Source of the DNA: Loxodes magnus | Lineage: Eukaryota; Ciliophora; Karyorelictea; Loxodida; Loxodidae | DNA: 64,000 nucleotides | Reading direction: 5' to 3' | NCBI GenBank assembly: GCA_946699065.1 | Contig: CAMPDV010000091.1 | Location: 744,001 to 808,000, forward strand | The notes under the pieces: generated by a model | What the model was told of the DNA's origin: nothing | What the model saw: the letters and a program-made list of their open reading frames with translations, nothing else | Databases searched by the model: none | Made by a program: the position numbers and the translations under genes | In this document: positions 36,116-50,710 of the stretch, in pieces | Layout of the letters: each line of letters opens with the position of its first letter | Numbering within the stretch: position 1 is the first letter of the stretch

Positions 36116-38102
36116 TATTACTAAATTTTATTATTTATATAACTCATTCCACGCCTTTATTTCTTCTATATGAATTCCTAATATTTTCTATTGTAAATCT
36201 AATAGCCTAGGATAATTTGAAAATCTGATGCAATCAATTTGCTACGGCAGTTATTAACTGGACAAATAACTTAGTTCAACATTTCTATATATTTTCCATC
36301 TGTTTCTCGATATAAATAATTTTGTATACTTGTACTACAAAATTTATGTTAGCATGCTAGCTACACCATTTTATCATTCTCTTTTATGCACTTAAAGTAG
36401 CATTCGTTTTTAACCTACTTACCTTGAGGTAAATCCAAGTTTTTATTTCCTACTGGCTATTTTTTAATATTTGATTGATTAAGAAATTAAATAGCTCTAT
36501 TATCTGCATCTTCGAATGCTTTTTAGTACTTTAATTTTCCTATGGTTTATTTTATTTCTTCATTGGTCAAGCTTTGAGTTTTACATTAAGGACATGTGGC
36601 TTATTCTTAATCATCTCCATCTGCATGAATAAATAAACCTTTTGTTTACTTTTCAATTTTTTCTAATAAGCATATATTATCAAAAGCATGTCCACAGCAC
36701 AATTAAACAATTTCTTTCTGCTAAAATCTCACATTGCATAATTTACATTGTACTAAGTTTTAAGGATCAGAAATAATAAGTATGGTATTCATCAAATTTT
36801 GCTAACGTTATTACTCTAACTAGGTTAAGTTAATAGTTTAATATATTTATTAGAAGTTAGGTTAGTTTTCGTGGTAATTTTAGTTTATAGCTAACTATTA
36901 TTAATTTTAGTTTTAATTTGGAAACTACAGCCCTTTTTATTAAGTTAGTTCCGAAATTTTAGTCTATAGTTAAAAGATTTGATTATCCTTTTGATTTTAC
37001 TCCTGTTTTGCATTTAATAAAGATATAGTCTACATATTAACTTCGTTAATTTTTCCTTGTAGTTAATTATATAGAATCTACTAATCCTAGCTCATAGAAC
37101 CAATTTTACTTTATAACTCATAATTTTATGTTGACAGTTCTGAAATTTATTTTTGCTTAGCATCGATTTCTATCTTAAATTATTATAAAATTTGATTTAT
37201 CTAAGTTTATTATTGCTTATCTTAAGAGCTTAATTTTTATGATAAACAGATTTGTTTATCAGTTTCTCCATTATAGGAAGCAAAAAGCAATGGATGTAGT
37301 TTTAAATAATTTCTCCTTCTGTAATATTTTGAATTTTATTTTTTGGGATTTAAATATTTGAAAACTCAAGCAAGTTTCGAAATGAATTACTAGCCATTTT
37401 TAGCTATTTTATTTATAATAGAGACTATTAATTTGAAGCTTCCTCCTCAAAACCCTGTATTACTTCACTATCTTTAACCAAAATGGTTATCATTTCCTAT
37501 AGCAATCTCAAGTTCTTTAATTTATACTTGAAATACTCTTTTTAGCTTTCTATTAATTATTTTAAAAGCTGATTAAATTGCTGCTCTACTATAAGTTGAA
37601 CCGAATGAAGCTTATCTTTGAGTATGTTATTTACTGATGTCAGCTAGTTTATACTCTTTGTAATTTAGCCTTTTTACTATTTAAAAAGCTGTAAGTACTG
37701 CTAGTTTTATTGAATGAGCTATTCTTTTAGCTACTAGTCTTTCTTCTGGTTTTTTTCTATAATGTTCATTTGCTTATAGTTAACTTTCCTCGAAATTTTG
37801 TTTTATTGGATTTAAAAAGTTTATAAATCAATTGAGCATTAAATAAAGCTTCTAGTTTGGACTTACTACTCACAACATTCAAGACAGATAGAATGACCAC
37901 AGTCAATAGATATAGGAATGTTTTACTAAAGTCCAAATTAAGCTTTACAAATCTAGCACTTATTTTCACTTTCTTAACTGAAGGTTTCAGATCTGAAGAC
38001 TTGCTATTTTTCGAAAAAATTCTCCAGTCTCGTAGTTAGTTCTTCACCTAGTGGAAGGATTTGTTCCTCTAGGTCTGAAGAAATATTTCCCTTTTCTTCC
38101 AT
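36116..38102 (-). CDS. RING-coiled-coil-tandem RING protein (putative E3 ligase)
   Basis: Start ATG at 38100-38102. Residues about 42-75 form an N-terminal RING: CQIC, IDCGHSIC, LECC. A coiled coil of roughly 250 residues follows (FQLQTKISELTQQ near its end). A C-terminal tandem module comes next: CKLC, CCGHAFDNIC, HADGD, CPQC, then CYFKC, CQHKFC, CPVNNC. The N- and C-terminal frames differ, so at least one small intron (length 2 mod 3) must lie between about 37400 and 37200. The C-terminal module is homologous to that of the otubain protein, and its first RING to the second RING at 10587. No UGA occurs until about 35640; the last convincing residues (SYINNKI) are followed by UAG UAA at 36116-36121, taken here as the end. 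Confidence 0.7.
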
Positions 38103-38796
38103 TTTTATTAAAACAATTTATTTTAAAGGATTAAGAACTAACTAGCTATTAATCCTTATACCTAACTCTCTGTTTTGAAAACTAAATAATTCATTCATAT
38201 CTTTACCTGATTTATAATCAAATATCTTAATAAGAAAATGAATGAAAAATAATCCCTTTAACCATTAAAAGCTTTATAAGCAGTTCCATTGCAATACCTA
38301 ATGCAATTATTTTAAGGCACTTTAAATTAAGCTCTTTAAACTAGCTTTTAATAGGCTTTTTTAAACCACTGCCTAAGCTTTATTATTGCTAATTATCTTA
38401 ATCAAGTGTGGACATACCTATTCAAAGCTAATTTGCTTAACTCACTTAGAAGCAGCTTTTATTTTCTAACTAGCTGACAATCTAAAGCATTAAACCTGAT
38501 TTGAATTTTAACTAGGAAAAGAAGTCTGGCAGTTTAACAGTATAGCAAATGGCTTTATTTATCCTTGAAAAAGTTATAAAGAAGCTTATATAGAAAATAT
38601 TAGAGTTTATAAGGGTGTCAACTATAATATCAGTGGTAAAAATATAGACAGAGTATTAACCCCAAAATCATAGTACTGGATATAAAAAATTTTCAGGATT
38701 AATTAATAAAATAAATAAATACTTTTACCTTAAATAATTAGATAAAGATTGACATTTTATAATTCTAGATAACTCTAAATATTCTACTATCCTTTA
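38103..38796. other. AT-rich intergenic
   Basis: Nothing recognised. Confidence 0.4.
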
Positions 38797-39110
38797 TCAC
38801 TCTTTTATCATACCTATCATTAATTAGTAATCGTTAATTTGAGAGTTTGAGGATAGATAAGTTCTCTCTGAGTTGCTTTCTGGGCCATTTCTTGATAGAC
38901 ATAACGGGGGTATTCTGCTGATCAGCTTTGGATAATAGAGACCACCATGAGTAGCGAATGCATTTTCCATGATAATAGATTTAAATTTGCCAACCAAAAT
39001 CGGACAATCTTCAGATGCATTCAATCAAGAGCTTGGATTAAATCAGAGATTTCCCTAAGAATTGGAGGAAAAATTGGAAAAATCAAATCTGTACTCTTGC
39101 TGTTTTTTAG
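38797..39110 (-). CDS. Hypothetical gene fragment
   Basis: The minus strand reads FPPILREISDLIQALDWMN, CPILVGKFKSIIMENAFATH, GGLYYPKLISRIPPLCLSRN and on to UGA 38797-38799. Base composition is less AT-biased than the surroundings and the protein looks genuine, but no upstream start was found. It may be a partial gene or a final exon. Confidence 0.35.
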
Positions 39111-39272
39111 TTGATTATATAGCCCTATTATTATGAGAAATATATAGAAATATAGTTAGATCTTATAAATTATAACATAACTTAATTCATTACTGTGGTA
39201 TCACCTTTATATAGTCAACCACATATTAGTTTATGATTTAAAAATTGTAGTCAACTCAAACTTACTTGGATT

Positions 39273-39801
39273 TCACTATGAGGCCTGATTAGATTAAGAT
39301 TAATTTTTTTGCTTTATTCCTATAAGACAAATTCCAATCATTTTTTATTGAACTCTTTAATTACTTAATTGATATAGGAAGTATCTTTATTTAATTGCAG
39401 AGTTTTTATCCTATAAAGTAAATTTTCTTAATTTTAGTAAATTCTCCCATTCATTTTCTTTATTCTCTTGACTTTTTGTCTGATTAATAGCATCTTTTTA
39501 TTTTCTTTCCTGAACACTTGCTGTATCATTATATTGTTACTCATCTGTAGAGAATATATTTACTATAGGCTGTTATTCTATTTCCATTGAATCGTTTAGC
39601 ATTTAGGATTGTTCTGATTTACAGCTTCTAGTATTTTAGATTACTCTTAAGATCTATTCTGTCTATAAAATTCTCCCTTAGATTTGTTATAATGATGGAT
39701 CAAGTTAATTCTCTTAGTAATAATAAGTTTTTTGATTTTAAAACTTCCTCATTTTTTATTAAATCTTAAGTTCGTTAAAAAGTATCGCTTACAGCCTCCA
39801 T
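39273..39801 (-). CDS. Paralog B of a small gene family
   Basis: Start ATG 39799-39801, stop UGA 39273-39275. Exon 1 reads MEAVSDTFQRTQDLIKNEE, then LLLLREL. A 31-nt GT-AG segment at the same position as the 25-nt one in paralog A restores the frame to QSQMLNDSMEIEQQP and VQERKQKDAINQTKSQEN, then WENLLKLRKFTLQD. The product is about 165 residues, basic and Gln-rich, with no recognised domain. Comparison with the copy at 900-1448 is what supports this gene and its intron. Confidence 0.45.
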
Positions 39802-40220
39802 CTTAAAAGGAAAAGATTGATGGTCACTTCCTGCTAAGAGTTATTAAGTTTTATTGGAGTGACCACCTTTTCTTTGGTGCCTTTTTATCTTTATATATAA
39901 TAATCTTTTAACTATAGCTGAAATGAAGGCTTTTCCTATTTTTATTTAATAGAAATATAAAAAAACACAGAATGAGGATTTTTTATTGCTATGTCTCATA
40001 TTATCATGATAATGAGATATGGATGGCTTTTAAGATTTTGTCTAGACCTCACCTTAAAAGTTTGACTATTTGCTTCTTACTTTATTTGGTAATTAGGATT
40101 TTATCCTTACTTAGCTTTATACTTTCTTTGCATCTTTAATCAAATTTATGAGAATCGGATCCTCCACATGAGACTCTAACAAATTCAAAACTATACCTTT
40201 AATATACCTTTATAAGAGTA
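39802..40220. other. Intergenic
   Basis: Nothing recognised. Confidence 0.4.
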
Positions 40221-41321
40221 TCAAGCTTAGATCCTTTTAAGTTCTAATATGTATTTAATGAGAGCTTTATATTATACTATCTTCATTAAGTTTCTCATTG
40301 GTATATATAATTAGAAGCTAAATTAAATTTTAGGGAAATTAATAAAAATAGAGTATAAATGCTTATTTAATCTTTTAGATAGTAAAATAGGTTGAAGCTT
40401 TGATTAATGTCTCCCATTTAGCCTCTTTCTCGTTGCTTTTTTTCAAGCTATCATCTGATTTTTATACCTTTGAACTGTTAATAGTAAAAGGCTTTCTTTA
40501 AACTGCTGTTTCTTACTGCAATTTCTTATTTTTACCTTGATCAATTTTTGCACCTATTGCTCTTAAAAGCTTTGGACTATTTATAGGAATTTTCTTCAAG
40601 ATCTTCCTAGAATTTTATAGCATCATTATCTGCGAACTCCGTTCTTTTCATCAAAGATCTATCCCTTTCTCAATGGAGTTATATTATAGTAATCACACCT
40701 AAATGGCTGCTTAGAAGGTAAATACATACTATAAGCTCCTCTTGCTTCAACCTATTAGATTTTTAGGAGTGTATAGATAAGGAAAATTAAAGGCTATGAG
40801 AGCTATCAACAGATGAGAAAAAATATCTGAAGATAGCTTATAAGATGAATTTTCTTATCAGTGATACTTAGAAAACATCTTAAGATTTACCTTTTCTTTT
40901 GAATTTTCAAAGACTAGTCTACAAAATCTAACCTTAAGCTTATTGTTCTCATCTTCAGATTCAGACTAAAGTTATAAGCTTCTTCTTATTGCTAAAATTT
41001 TAATTACCCTGAATAAAGTTTAAAGCTTTATCTATCAAAGCGAATCGTATTAAATAAGTATAAATCCAAACCAGCTTTTCTGCTTAAAATTCGAAAAAAA
41101 GCTTAAATCTCTATACTTTCTATGGTTTTAGATTTACATCTTCCCTTATTAATTCCTTATCTATTGAATATCCCAAACCTTCTCCTAATAAGCCTATTAT
41201 ATCTTATCGAAGACTCTTGATTGCTAACTAAAACTAATTTAGTCCTGCAAAGTGCTTTACTATCTATGAATTACTTTCTTAATTAGACTCTCAATATATT
41301 TCTTTTCCTGTCAATTTTCAT
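40221..41321 (-). CDS. Hypothetical protein, exon structure uncertain
   Basis: From ATG 41319-41321 the minus strand is open for 366 codons to UGA 40221-40223. The first half is convincing: SKTIESIEIQAFFRILSRKA, LDLYLFNTIRFDRQSFKLYS, NLKMRTISLRLDFVDQSLKI. In the second half better sequence lies in other frames (MKRTEFADNDAIKFQEDLEE; SDDSLKKSNEKEAKWETLIK), which implies one or more tiny introns. No family is recognised. Confidence 0.35.
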
Positions 41322-41555
41322 ATGAGATTACTCTTAATAAAGGGTATAGCAAGCTTTTAAACATATAGCAAACAGCAAGCATAAGCTATCACTGGTATAC
41401 TACTTAGAAATTCTTTAAACTGAGAAATAAAAAAGTAAGACTAGATGGGATAAAGTAAGCTTAGGGTAGCAAATGTATGATATAAGCTAATATAGTTTGA
41501 TAAAAATAAGTTAGCTTTGAACATTTACTAGCTCTAAATATTTATTAATACCAGT

Positions 41556-44500
41556 ATGCAAAAATAGGATATTTCAAACTGTGGCTAATTTCCTATATTA
41601 ATTACTCAAACTCTTGAGACTGAAGAGAACATTGAAGAAAACTAAATTGGAAATGCAGGTAATTAAGTAGTTAAAATAGGAGAAGGGATTTAAAAATAGA
41701 GTAATAGGTTAAGTGAAGATGATTAAGAGAGGAAAGGATAATTTAAGCAAGTGAATGACTTTTAATTGATGGGCTTATTAAAGTAAATAGCTTTCTACGT
41801 CTTAGTTTTCATAGTTATATAAGATTAGCTAAAACTGGAAGACTCTTACTCAGTGAATCAATCTATTCAATTTTGGACTGATAAATATGATAGTGGGAGG
41901 TTTTCGGATATTTAAGATAAATTGACTTTCTTGAAGTGGATTTAGATCGCATTTCCTCATGAACTGTATCCAGAATTTAGTTCTAACGTTTAAGATCGTT
42001 TTGAGCCTTATTCAATTAACTCCTATAACAAGCTAATTTCGTAAATTAGAGTTACATAAAGAAGAGCTAAACTAGTATAAAATGACTCTCCAAAGTATAG
42101 AGAGTTTGAACAGTTGAAATGAGCTTCAGATAAGCTTCCATCTTATTTCGAGAGCTCAATTGAAAGTAATGAAGCTTATGGTCCTAATCAAATGTTTTAA
42201 TATGCAAAAGAATAATCTTTCGGCAGTGGAGGGTTTATTTGGAAGTGGAAAGCAGTTGACTTAAATAGAACAGAGTTTGCGAGATAGTTAAACTAAGCTT
42301 TCCTTAGTAATGCTATAGATTAATAGACCCTTAATTTATATATTGACTTCGTGACTTATAATGCAAACTACTAGCTCTTTACTTACACCATTCTTAAGTT
42401 TCATATCCATTCTGAAGGATTATGATCTCCGAAAAGGCTTATATAAACCATACCAATAGAGTTATTCTATACTACAAATCAATTGTGAAGACTGGTCTTG
42501 GAAATAATCTTAACTATAGTCATAATCTGAAATATAGTGTACACTGGAATTAGAATCAAAGTCTAGGCAGTGCTTCTATAGCTTGATTACGATTAAAAGA
42601 ATCCATATTAAGAAGAGTAAACTGAAAGCTTTTAATAGAATCTGACTTAAGAAATAGGAACTATTTAATAGCTATTCTAAGAGGAGTGCAAAATAGGAAG
42701 TTAGATAAAGAAGTAAAAGGAATTTAAGAAGCAAAACGTTAAGAAGGTGTCTAAGAAATAAACTTTTTGCAAGTGAAGAAAATTTATGTTTAGATCTGCG
42801 AAAATATGATTCAGCAGTACATGGAACATAATTGATATGATCTCCCATATAATGGTTTTGGCAGGTTTTTGTATGTGATTTTCTTATATTAGAAGTAACT
42901 TTAGACTTGATATGGTTAATACTGATAAATACTATTTAGGAAGTTATGAGATTATTGATGAATTTAATAGTTTAGCTTAGTTCTTTACCTAGTATAGAAG
43001 AGTATAGGCTGTTAGTCTCTTACTACTAGCTATTCGTTTAATAAGGTTTTTAGTTGTGATTCCTCGATCTTCCTTAGTCTCGAGAACTATTTATAAAGCA
43101 AGGAATGAAATAAGGAATTTTCTTATGGTGATGATGACTATTTCATTGTCCTGCACTTTTTTAGCGTATATCTAATTTGGCCATTTTGTTTAGGAGTTCA
43201 ACGAAGTCAGCAAATCGTTAGCCCACATTTTCTTACTGATGATCTTTGAAACAGACTCAATGAAGCATAGCTATCTTTAAGAGCAGGCAAATACTTGAAT
43301 TCTATATCTTGGCTGCTAAGTTATCTTAACTTGGCTGCTGATAAGTCTTTTAATAGCAATAATCTGTACATTCTATGATCAAGAAGTTAGTTCTTTTGAA
43401 CTTAGTTAGCAGATATAGTAAAAAGATGATCATTTGGTATTCAAAATTTGACGTTTTTACAAAGTAAAATAAGTATAAGCAAAAGCATTATGGAACAATA
43501 GACAGCGAATTAGTTATAAAATAGCTTAAGAAATCGTTATGAAGCAAATGGATAACTTGAAAGGGTAAACTCTGGAAGCATATGGTATCAATCAAAATGT
43601 CTCATATGATGTCGATTTCTACTAAATATGAAGCAAAGAAATGATTGATAAGATTTAAGTGAAAGAAGGAGACTAGGAATCTGATATTTTTTTTAAAACG
43701 AAACACTGCAAGGATAAGATCTTGGCTTTCATAACTACCTTGATTTATTGGCTCGTTTTACTTATTCTTGTGATACTCGTCACAAAATAATCTACTGCTT
43801 ATGCTGTAAGAAAGTCAATTTAATTTCCTCTTGAGTTCAAATAATTTAACGATGAATAATAGAAGATGGAAGATATTGCTACTCCTCAATAATGACTATA
43901 ATGACTCAATTTTTTCATTTCTTTCTATTTTAGCAAGAATAATATCCATGGTATTAACCTCTGGTACTTCAATGAAGCAAACTATTTAGTGGGACAAGAC
44001 TTCATATAAAAAGGACCAATTTAAATGACGATACGATATTTCGATAAAGATGAAAACGAAGTTGCTAATTTCAAAAAGTACATTGAGAAAAGAAGACCTC
44101 CAGATAATTTTGACTATGGCGAAGGTAGAGACTAGAAGGAATTTACTAGTACAATTACAGGATTTTCAACTGGTAATTTATATGAATATTAATCAAATGG
44201 AGGATATAATAATAAAGGTGGCTATGTGCTATATTTATACCCTCGTAATTTTACTTAAATTCAATTACTGATTCTGGACGGGCTTTCTAACTCAAGATTG
44301 AACAGCATGGCTATCGAATTTGTCACTTATAACTCCGAAATTAATAATTTTATGTACGTCTAACTCGTTTTTATACCCTAAGCCTAGGGTAAAATAGCTT
44401 AAAATCATTAATATTTGGCCTGCTAAATGTAATATTACTCCACTAAACTAGACTTCTTCAGATTATTTTTAGAAATAGTCTTTGCAATTCTAACTTTCTT

Positions 44501-45950
44501 CTACATTACGAAAATTGTTCGATCTTTAATACTGAAAAACAGGTTTTACAACAAATGAAAGCATCTAAATATTGAATTCCAATCAGACTATTTTAAATTC
44601 CTAAGATGGAAATCAAAACCCGAGTGACTTCGGAAGGTATCTTTTATACTTAAGTCAGACAACGTTTTCTTATAAATAATAGTTCAATGCCTATCAGTTA
44701 CTTCCATTATATGCTGAATTCTCTTTATATCTACCGATAAAACATTTTCGAAGCTTCCTATAAACCCTAAATATAGTAACTTTTGAAATGACTTCAAAAA
44801 AGTTTAGAACAGTAGATATATTTTCGAAATCGTAGCAGGACTTAACTTACTCTTTCTATCTACTTTGCTGTTATTAACTCTTTCACATCATAAGCTAGCA
44901 AGACAAGTATATTTATCTCTAAGTAGCGCCTTTAAGGACTTACTGTATCTCATTTTCATGCTATTCATATTTATGATAGCCTTTGCAAATCTAGGCTTTT
45001 TTGCTTTCTCCCATTATCTTATAGAGTTTAGTTCTTTTCCCAAATCCTTACTAACGTGCTTTGTATATCTAGTCTAGAAATTTCAATACGATGAACTTAA
45101 AAACGCAGATCCAATCTTAGCTGACCTTTTTATCTTTCCCTATATCTTCATTCTCATTTTTATCTGCGTTAATATTTTCATCTCTATACAAAGGAAAAGC
45201 TTTAAGAAGTTTCAACTATAATCCAATAATGAAGATATTCCAGAGGTAACTTAAGTTATGAAACTGTATTGCTAGAAAATTCTTAATAGCTTCACTAGCT
45301 GGCAAAGGAAGAAGCGAATTAAAAGGGATGAAAAGGAAAATTTGGTATAAGGTAGAGGCGAAGAGTTAGTAGGGCAGTATTTACAAGATGAGAAGTAAAG
45401 TCAGATTTTAAATATAAAGCAGAAGCTTCTAGGACTATAAAGTGGAGCTGAATTGACTTAAAATATAGAAGTTTGAAGTAAAATTTAAGCAACATAAATA
45501 GAGAATTTGCTCACAAGTTTGGAGTTCTATAAGTTTAGCATTCAAAGCTATATAACCTACTCTAAAGAAAAGCAGTCACATGGAAGAGAAGACTTCGCTT
45601 CTCTATAGGATTCTTACATCTTGATAAATAAACTTACTATCTATTGGCATTTCTGCAGACTCATCAGACTACGGATAGAATAACAAATCGCAGATATAGA
45701 AGGGTAGCATGAAGAATTGCTAAGATAAACAAAGTAAACGTTTGAGTAATTTAAGGAGATTCAGTTGAAATAAAATGAGTTCTATCTCCAGTTTTTAGAG
45801 CAACAAAAGATATTCCGTTTACTAAATAAGAAGAACATTTAGTTTAGTGAGATTCAGAAATCGTTAGAGATAAGATAAATTTATTAACTTATTATTCTAT
45901 TTTAAGCTCATTTAACTTAATCCTTAGCTATTAAAGTACTTGATATCTGA
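41556..45950 (+). CDS. Double polycystin-2-like cation channel (two PKD2 modules in one chain)
   Basis: One uninterrupted frame from ATG 41556 to UGA 45948-45950, 1464 residues. Each half has the polycystin plan: first membrane helix (about 73-88; second module about 723-744), a large extracellular region with the WLQW-type motif, then a cluster of helices including STWNIIDM, the S4-S5 region and a pore. First pore region: FGHFVQEFNEVSKSLAHIF with IFETDSMKHS. Second: LYLIFMLFIFMIAFANLGFF, then SHYLIEFSSFPKSLLTCFVY. The tail from about 1240 is coiled coil. UGA encodes many conserved Trp, including both in QQWLQW. Polycystins are tetrameric TRP-family channels, ciliary in many eukaryotes. If the chain is intact, a dimer would make a four-module channel. 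Confidence 0.8.
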
Positions 45951-46054
45951 GTTTTATCCAAGTTACCCTTTTTTTAATTGGCTACTTTTAGGGTAAAATG
46001 TGATTATAATACTATACTAACTCAACTTAAATCTATGCTCATATTGCTCTAGAA

Positions 46055-48602
46055 ATGGAAAAGATAAAAGACTTTTTTTATTTACTAAAGAAGGTATTTT
46101 TGATCTTGAAAAAGAAAGCATTAAGTCTCAGTGCAAGTAGAGATTAGCAAGTAAAGTAGCCTATTTGAAGTATAATAATCACACTTCAACAGATCATTTT
46201 CACACAATTTTAGCATTAAAAGCAACTTGCTTTCCTTCATCTCAATGAAAATATCATTATCCTATACAAAATTCTCGAATATTCTAAGTCTCTAAACAGG
46301 ATTAATAAAAGGCTCCTTTTAAAGTTCTGTTTAGCATACAAAATTTAAACCAATTAAGAAATAAAAAATTATAGTTCTTTATTTGAATTCATGATACCAA
46401 AGTCTTCATAGCTACTACTAAGACTCTCTAGAAGAATCTATTTAAGAAATAAAGTAGATAGAGTCTAGCCTAAAGTATCTTAAAGAGATCATGGAAATAT
46501 GAACTCGTATAAATCATCAGTAACGAGGTGGAAGATCTTCATAAGGTTCTCTAATTGATTTGCTATATAAGAGTAGTACCATATAAAGTTGGGGATAAAG
46601 GATAGTAAATAATCTATAAGTACTCAATCAATTTATTTTGAGCAGCTATTTATAAGAAGTTATAGAGATTTCCTAATTTACTTGGTAAATAAGTAAAGTA
46701 ATGATAAAGAGTTATTTAGGAAATTAAATTGAAAGTAGTTTTATATGAAAAATGCTTAAAAGGCTTAAATGGGTGGCTGCTTTAGAATTAATAAGACAAT
46801 GATGCACAAAAATAATTTGAAGAAGCTAAATGAGCTTCATGAAAGAGTTTCTAAATAGAGCTTAGGTGAACAGTAGATTAGATGAGATAACTTTATTATG
46901 AAGTATTATAAAAAATTAAATCATTAACAAATAAATGCAATAAGAGTACCTTAAAAGCAGATCGTCACAGAAATTCAGGAGTGACTCCAAAATAAGCTCC
47001 CTTTCTTGCCATCTATTTAAGAGAGTAGAACTTCTCTTTGAATTCGTTCCAAGGAGATCTGTCAAGATATTTATAATTAGTATAAAAATGGAAAATATCT
47101 TCGATCTAGTCTTTTATTGGCTCCATTTTATGCTATATCAATCTTGACTAGTTTTATGCAGAAAACTTCCAGTTCAAAGAAGTTATATTTCTCCAGATTT
47201 CTAAGTCCGCTGGAAAATCTTCTTTGAAAATTGCCTTTGGCTACTAGCTCTTCTAAGTAATGGGCATCTTTATTTCATGAAGCTGAGGTTAAAATAAGCT
47301 TCCTAAGGAAATGTTTTTGGTCATTACTGGCTAGTAAATCTGCATTTTCTGAGATAGAAAATCAGAAAGCCGTTTAACAGACTTGCTCTAAACCTTAGGT
47401 CTTCTCTCCCAGTTCTCAGAAAACTTAGAAGTAATAAACCTCAAAATTCTAAGTCTTAACTTCGGATTACCTTTAATTAGCTTTCTTCAGGTCTTGCAAA
47501 CACATGAGCACATATGAAGGTCTTTTGGATCACAGAATATGAAGAAGTTTTATATGATATACTGGTTCTAGCTTCATCCTATATTAACAGGAGATATGAT
47601 TTTCCCTGATTCCATCTTTATTTATAGCTAAAGAGATTTGCTATAACCTCCAAACATCTATATCCATTCAATACTTATTAAATAGATTAAATAGGTAAAT
47701 CAGCTTATTATCCAGCTTTACTATCTCATCTATTGCTTTAATCCTAAATCTACTTTACTTTCCTAGTTAGTCATCTAAAGTTCTGATAACTCTTGCTTAA
47801 ATAAAAATTACTTAGTTTGGTATCTACCAAGCTAGCTAAATTTGAAGGCAGAAGCTTCTTTGAAAAGTTACTAAAGCACTTCTAAAACTAGAGTTGGATT
47901 CATATAAACTCTGGCTTTTAAATTCTATTAGCTAGTGATATATGAAAGAGAGAAGCAGGATAGGATAAGCATGAAGAGGGATAAATTAATTAAATAAAGC
48001 AATTCTATAATCTAAGCTGTCTATATACCAAGCACCTGGTAATTTCAAATAACTAAAAGGGAAAGATTTAAGAAGTAATATAGAAATAGACTATTAAATT
48101 AATATCCATAGCTATTAATTCAAAGCAAATGCATCTTATTGCATTATGATTTCTTAAGTTCAGAGATAATAATTTAAGGTGATTAAGTTAGTTGGATTTA
48201 GATAGGGATTATAGAATCAATGAGGAGGTTAAAGGTATAATTTATGGTTTAAGGAAATAGGCAAGTTAGTAAGGCATTGATATTGCCTAATTTAATTTAT
48301 ATAATAAAGCTCCTATTTTTGTGTAATGCTTAGTTAAAAGACTCATATAAATCAAACCTATAAAGGAAAATAAAAAAATAAAGTGGGATTAATTTTAATC
48401 AGGCAAAACTTCCAGAACTACTAGAGTTTTTCTCCGCATTATCTCCAAAAATCATTAGTATAGCAAAAGGAAAGTAAATCTAGTATAAAGCCAGATAATT
48501 AAATTAATAAGAAGAGGGTTAAGATAAGGGAAATATGAAAAGCATATAGTGATTGATTTAAAATAGCTAAGAATATATGAATAAATAATTAAATAAAAGT
48601 GA
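46055..48602 (+). CDS. Hypothetical large protein, frame uncertain
   Basis: The region fits neatly between the polycystin stop (105 nt upstream) and the SRPK start (70 nt downstream). The best 5' frame begins at ATG 46055 (MEKIKDFFYLLKKVFLILKK; NNLKKLNELHERVSKQSLGE; QIVTEIQEWLQNKLPFLPSI). Downstream of about 47500 a different plus frame looks better (VFWITEYEEVLYDILVLASS; AKFEGRSFFEKLLKHFQNQS; DLDRDYRINEEVKGIIYGLR) and ends at UGA 48600-48602. An intron or indel would have to link them. All three plus frames, and the minus strand near 47.2 kb, are also open, so the call rests on composition. No family is recognised. Confidence 0.35.
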
Positions 48603-48671
48603 CTAAGTGAATACGAAAGCGTATAGTTAGAAACATTAAATTAAATTTAAGAATTTAAAGATAAATTAAAT

Positions 48672-50710
<2,039 letters not shown>

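Noticed and set aside
46500-48000. Histidine-kinase or dynein heavy-chain identity for the gene between polycystin and SRPK
   Set aside because: I looked for HATPase, P-loop and dynein C-terminal motifs in all frames and found none that held up.
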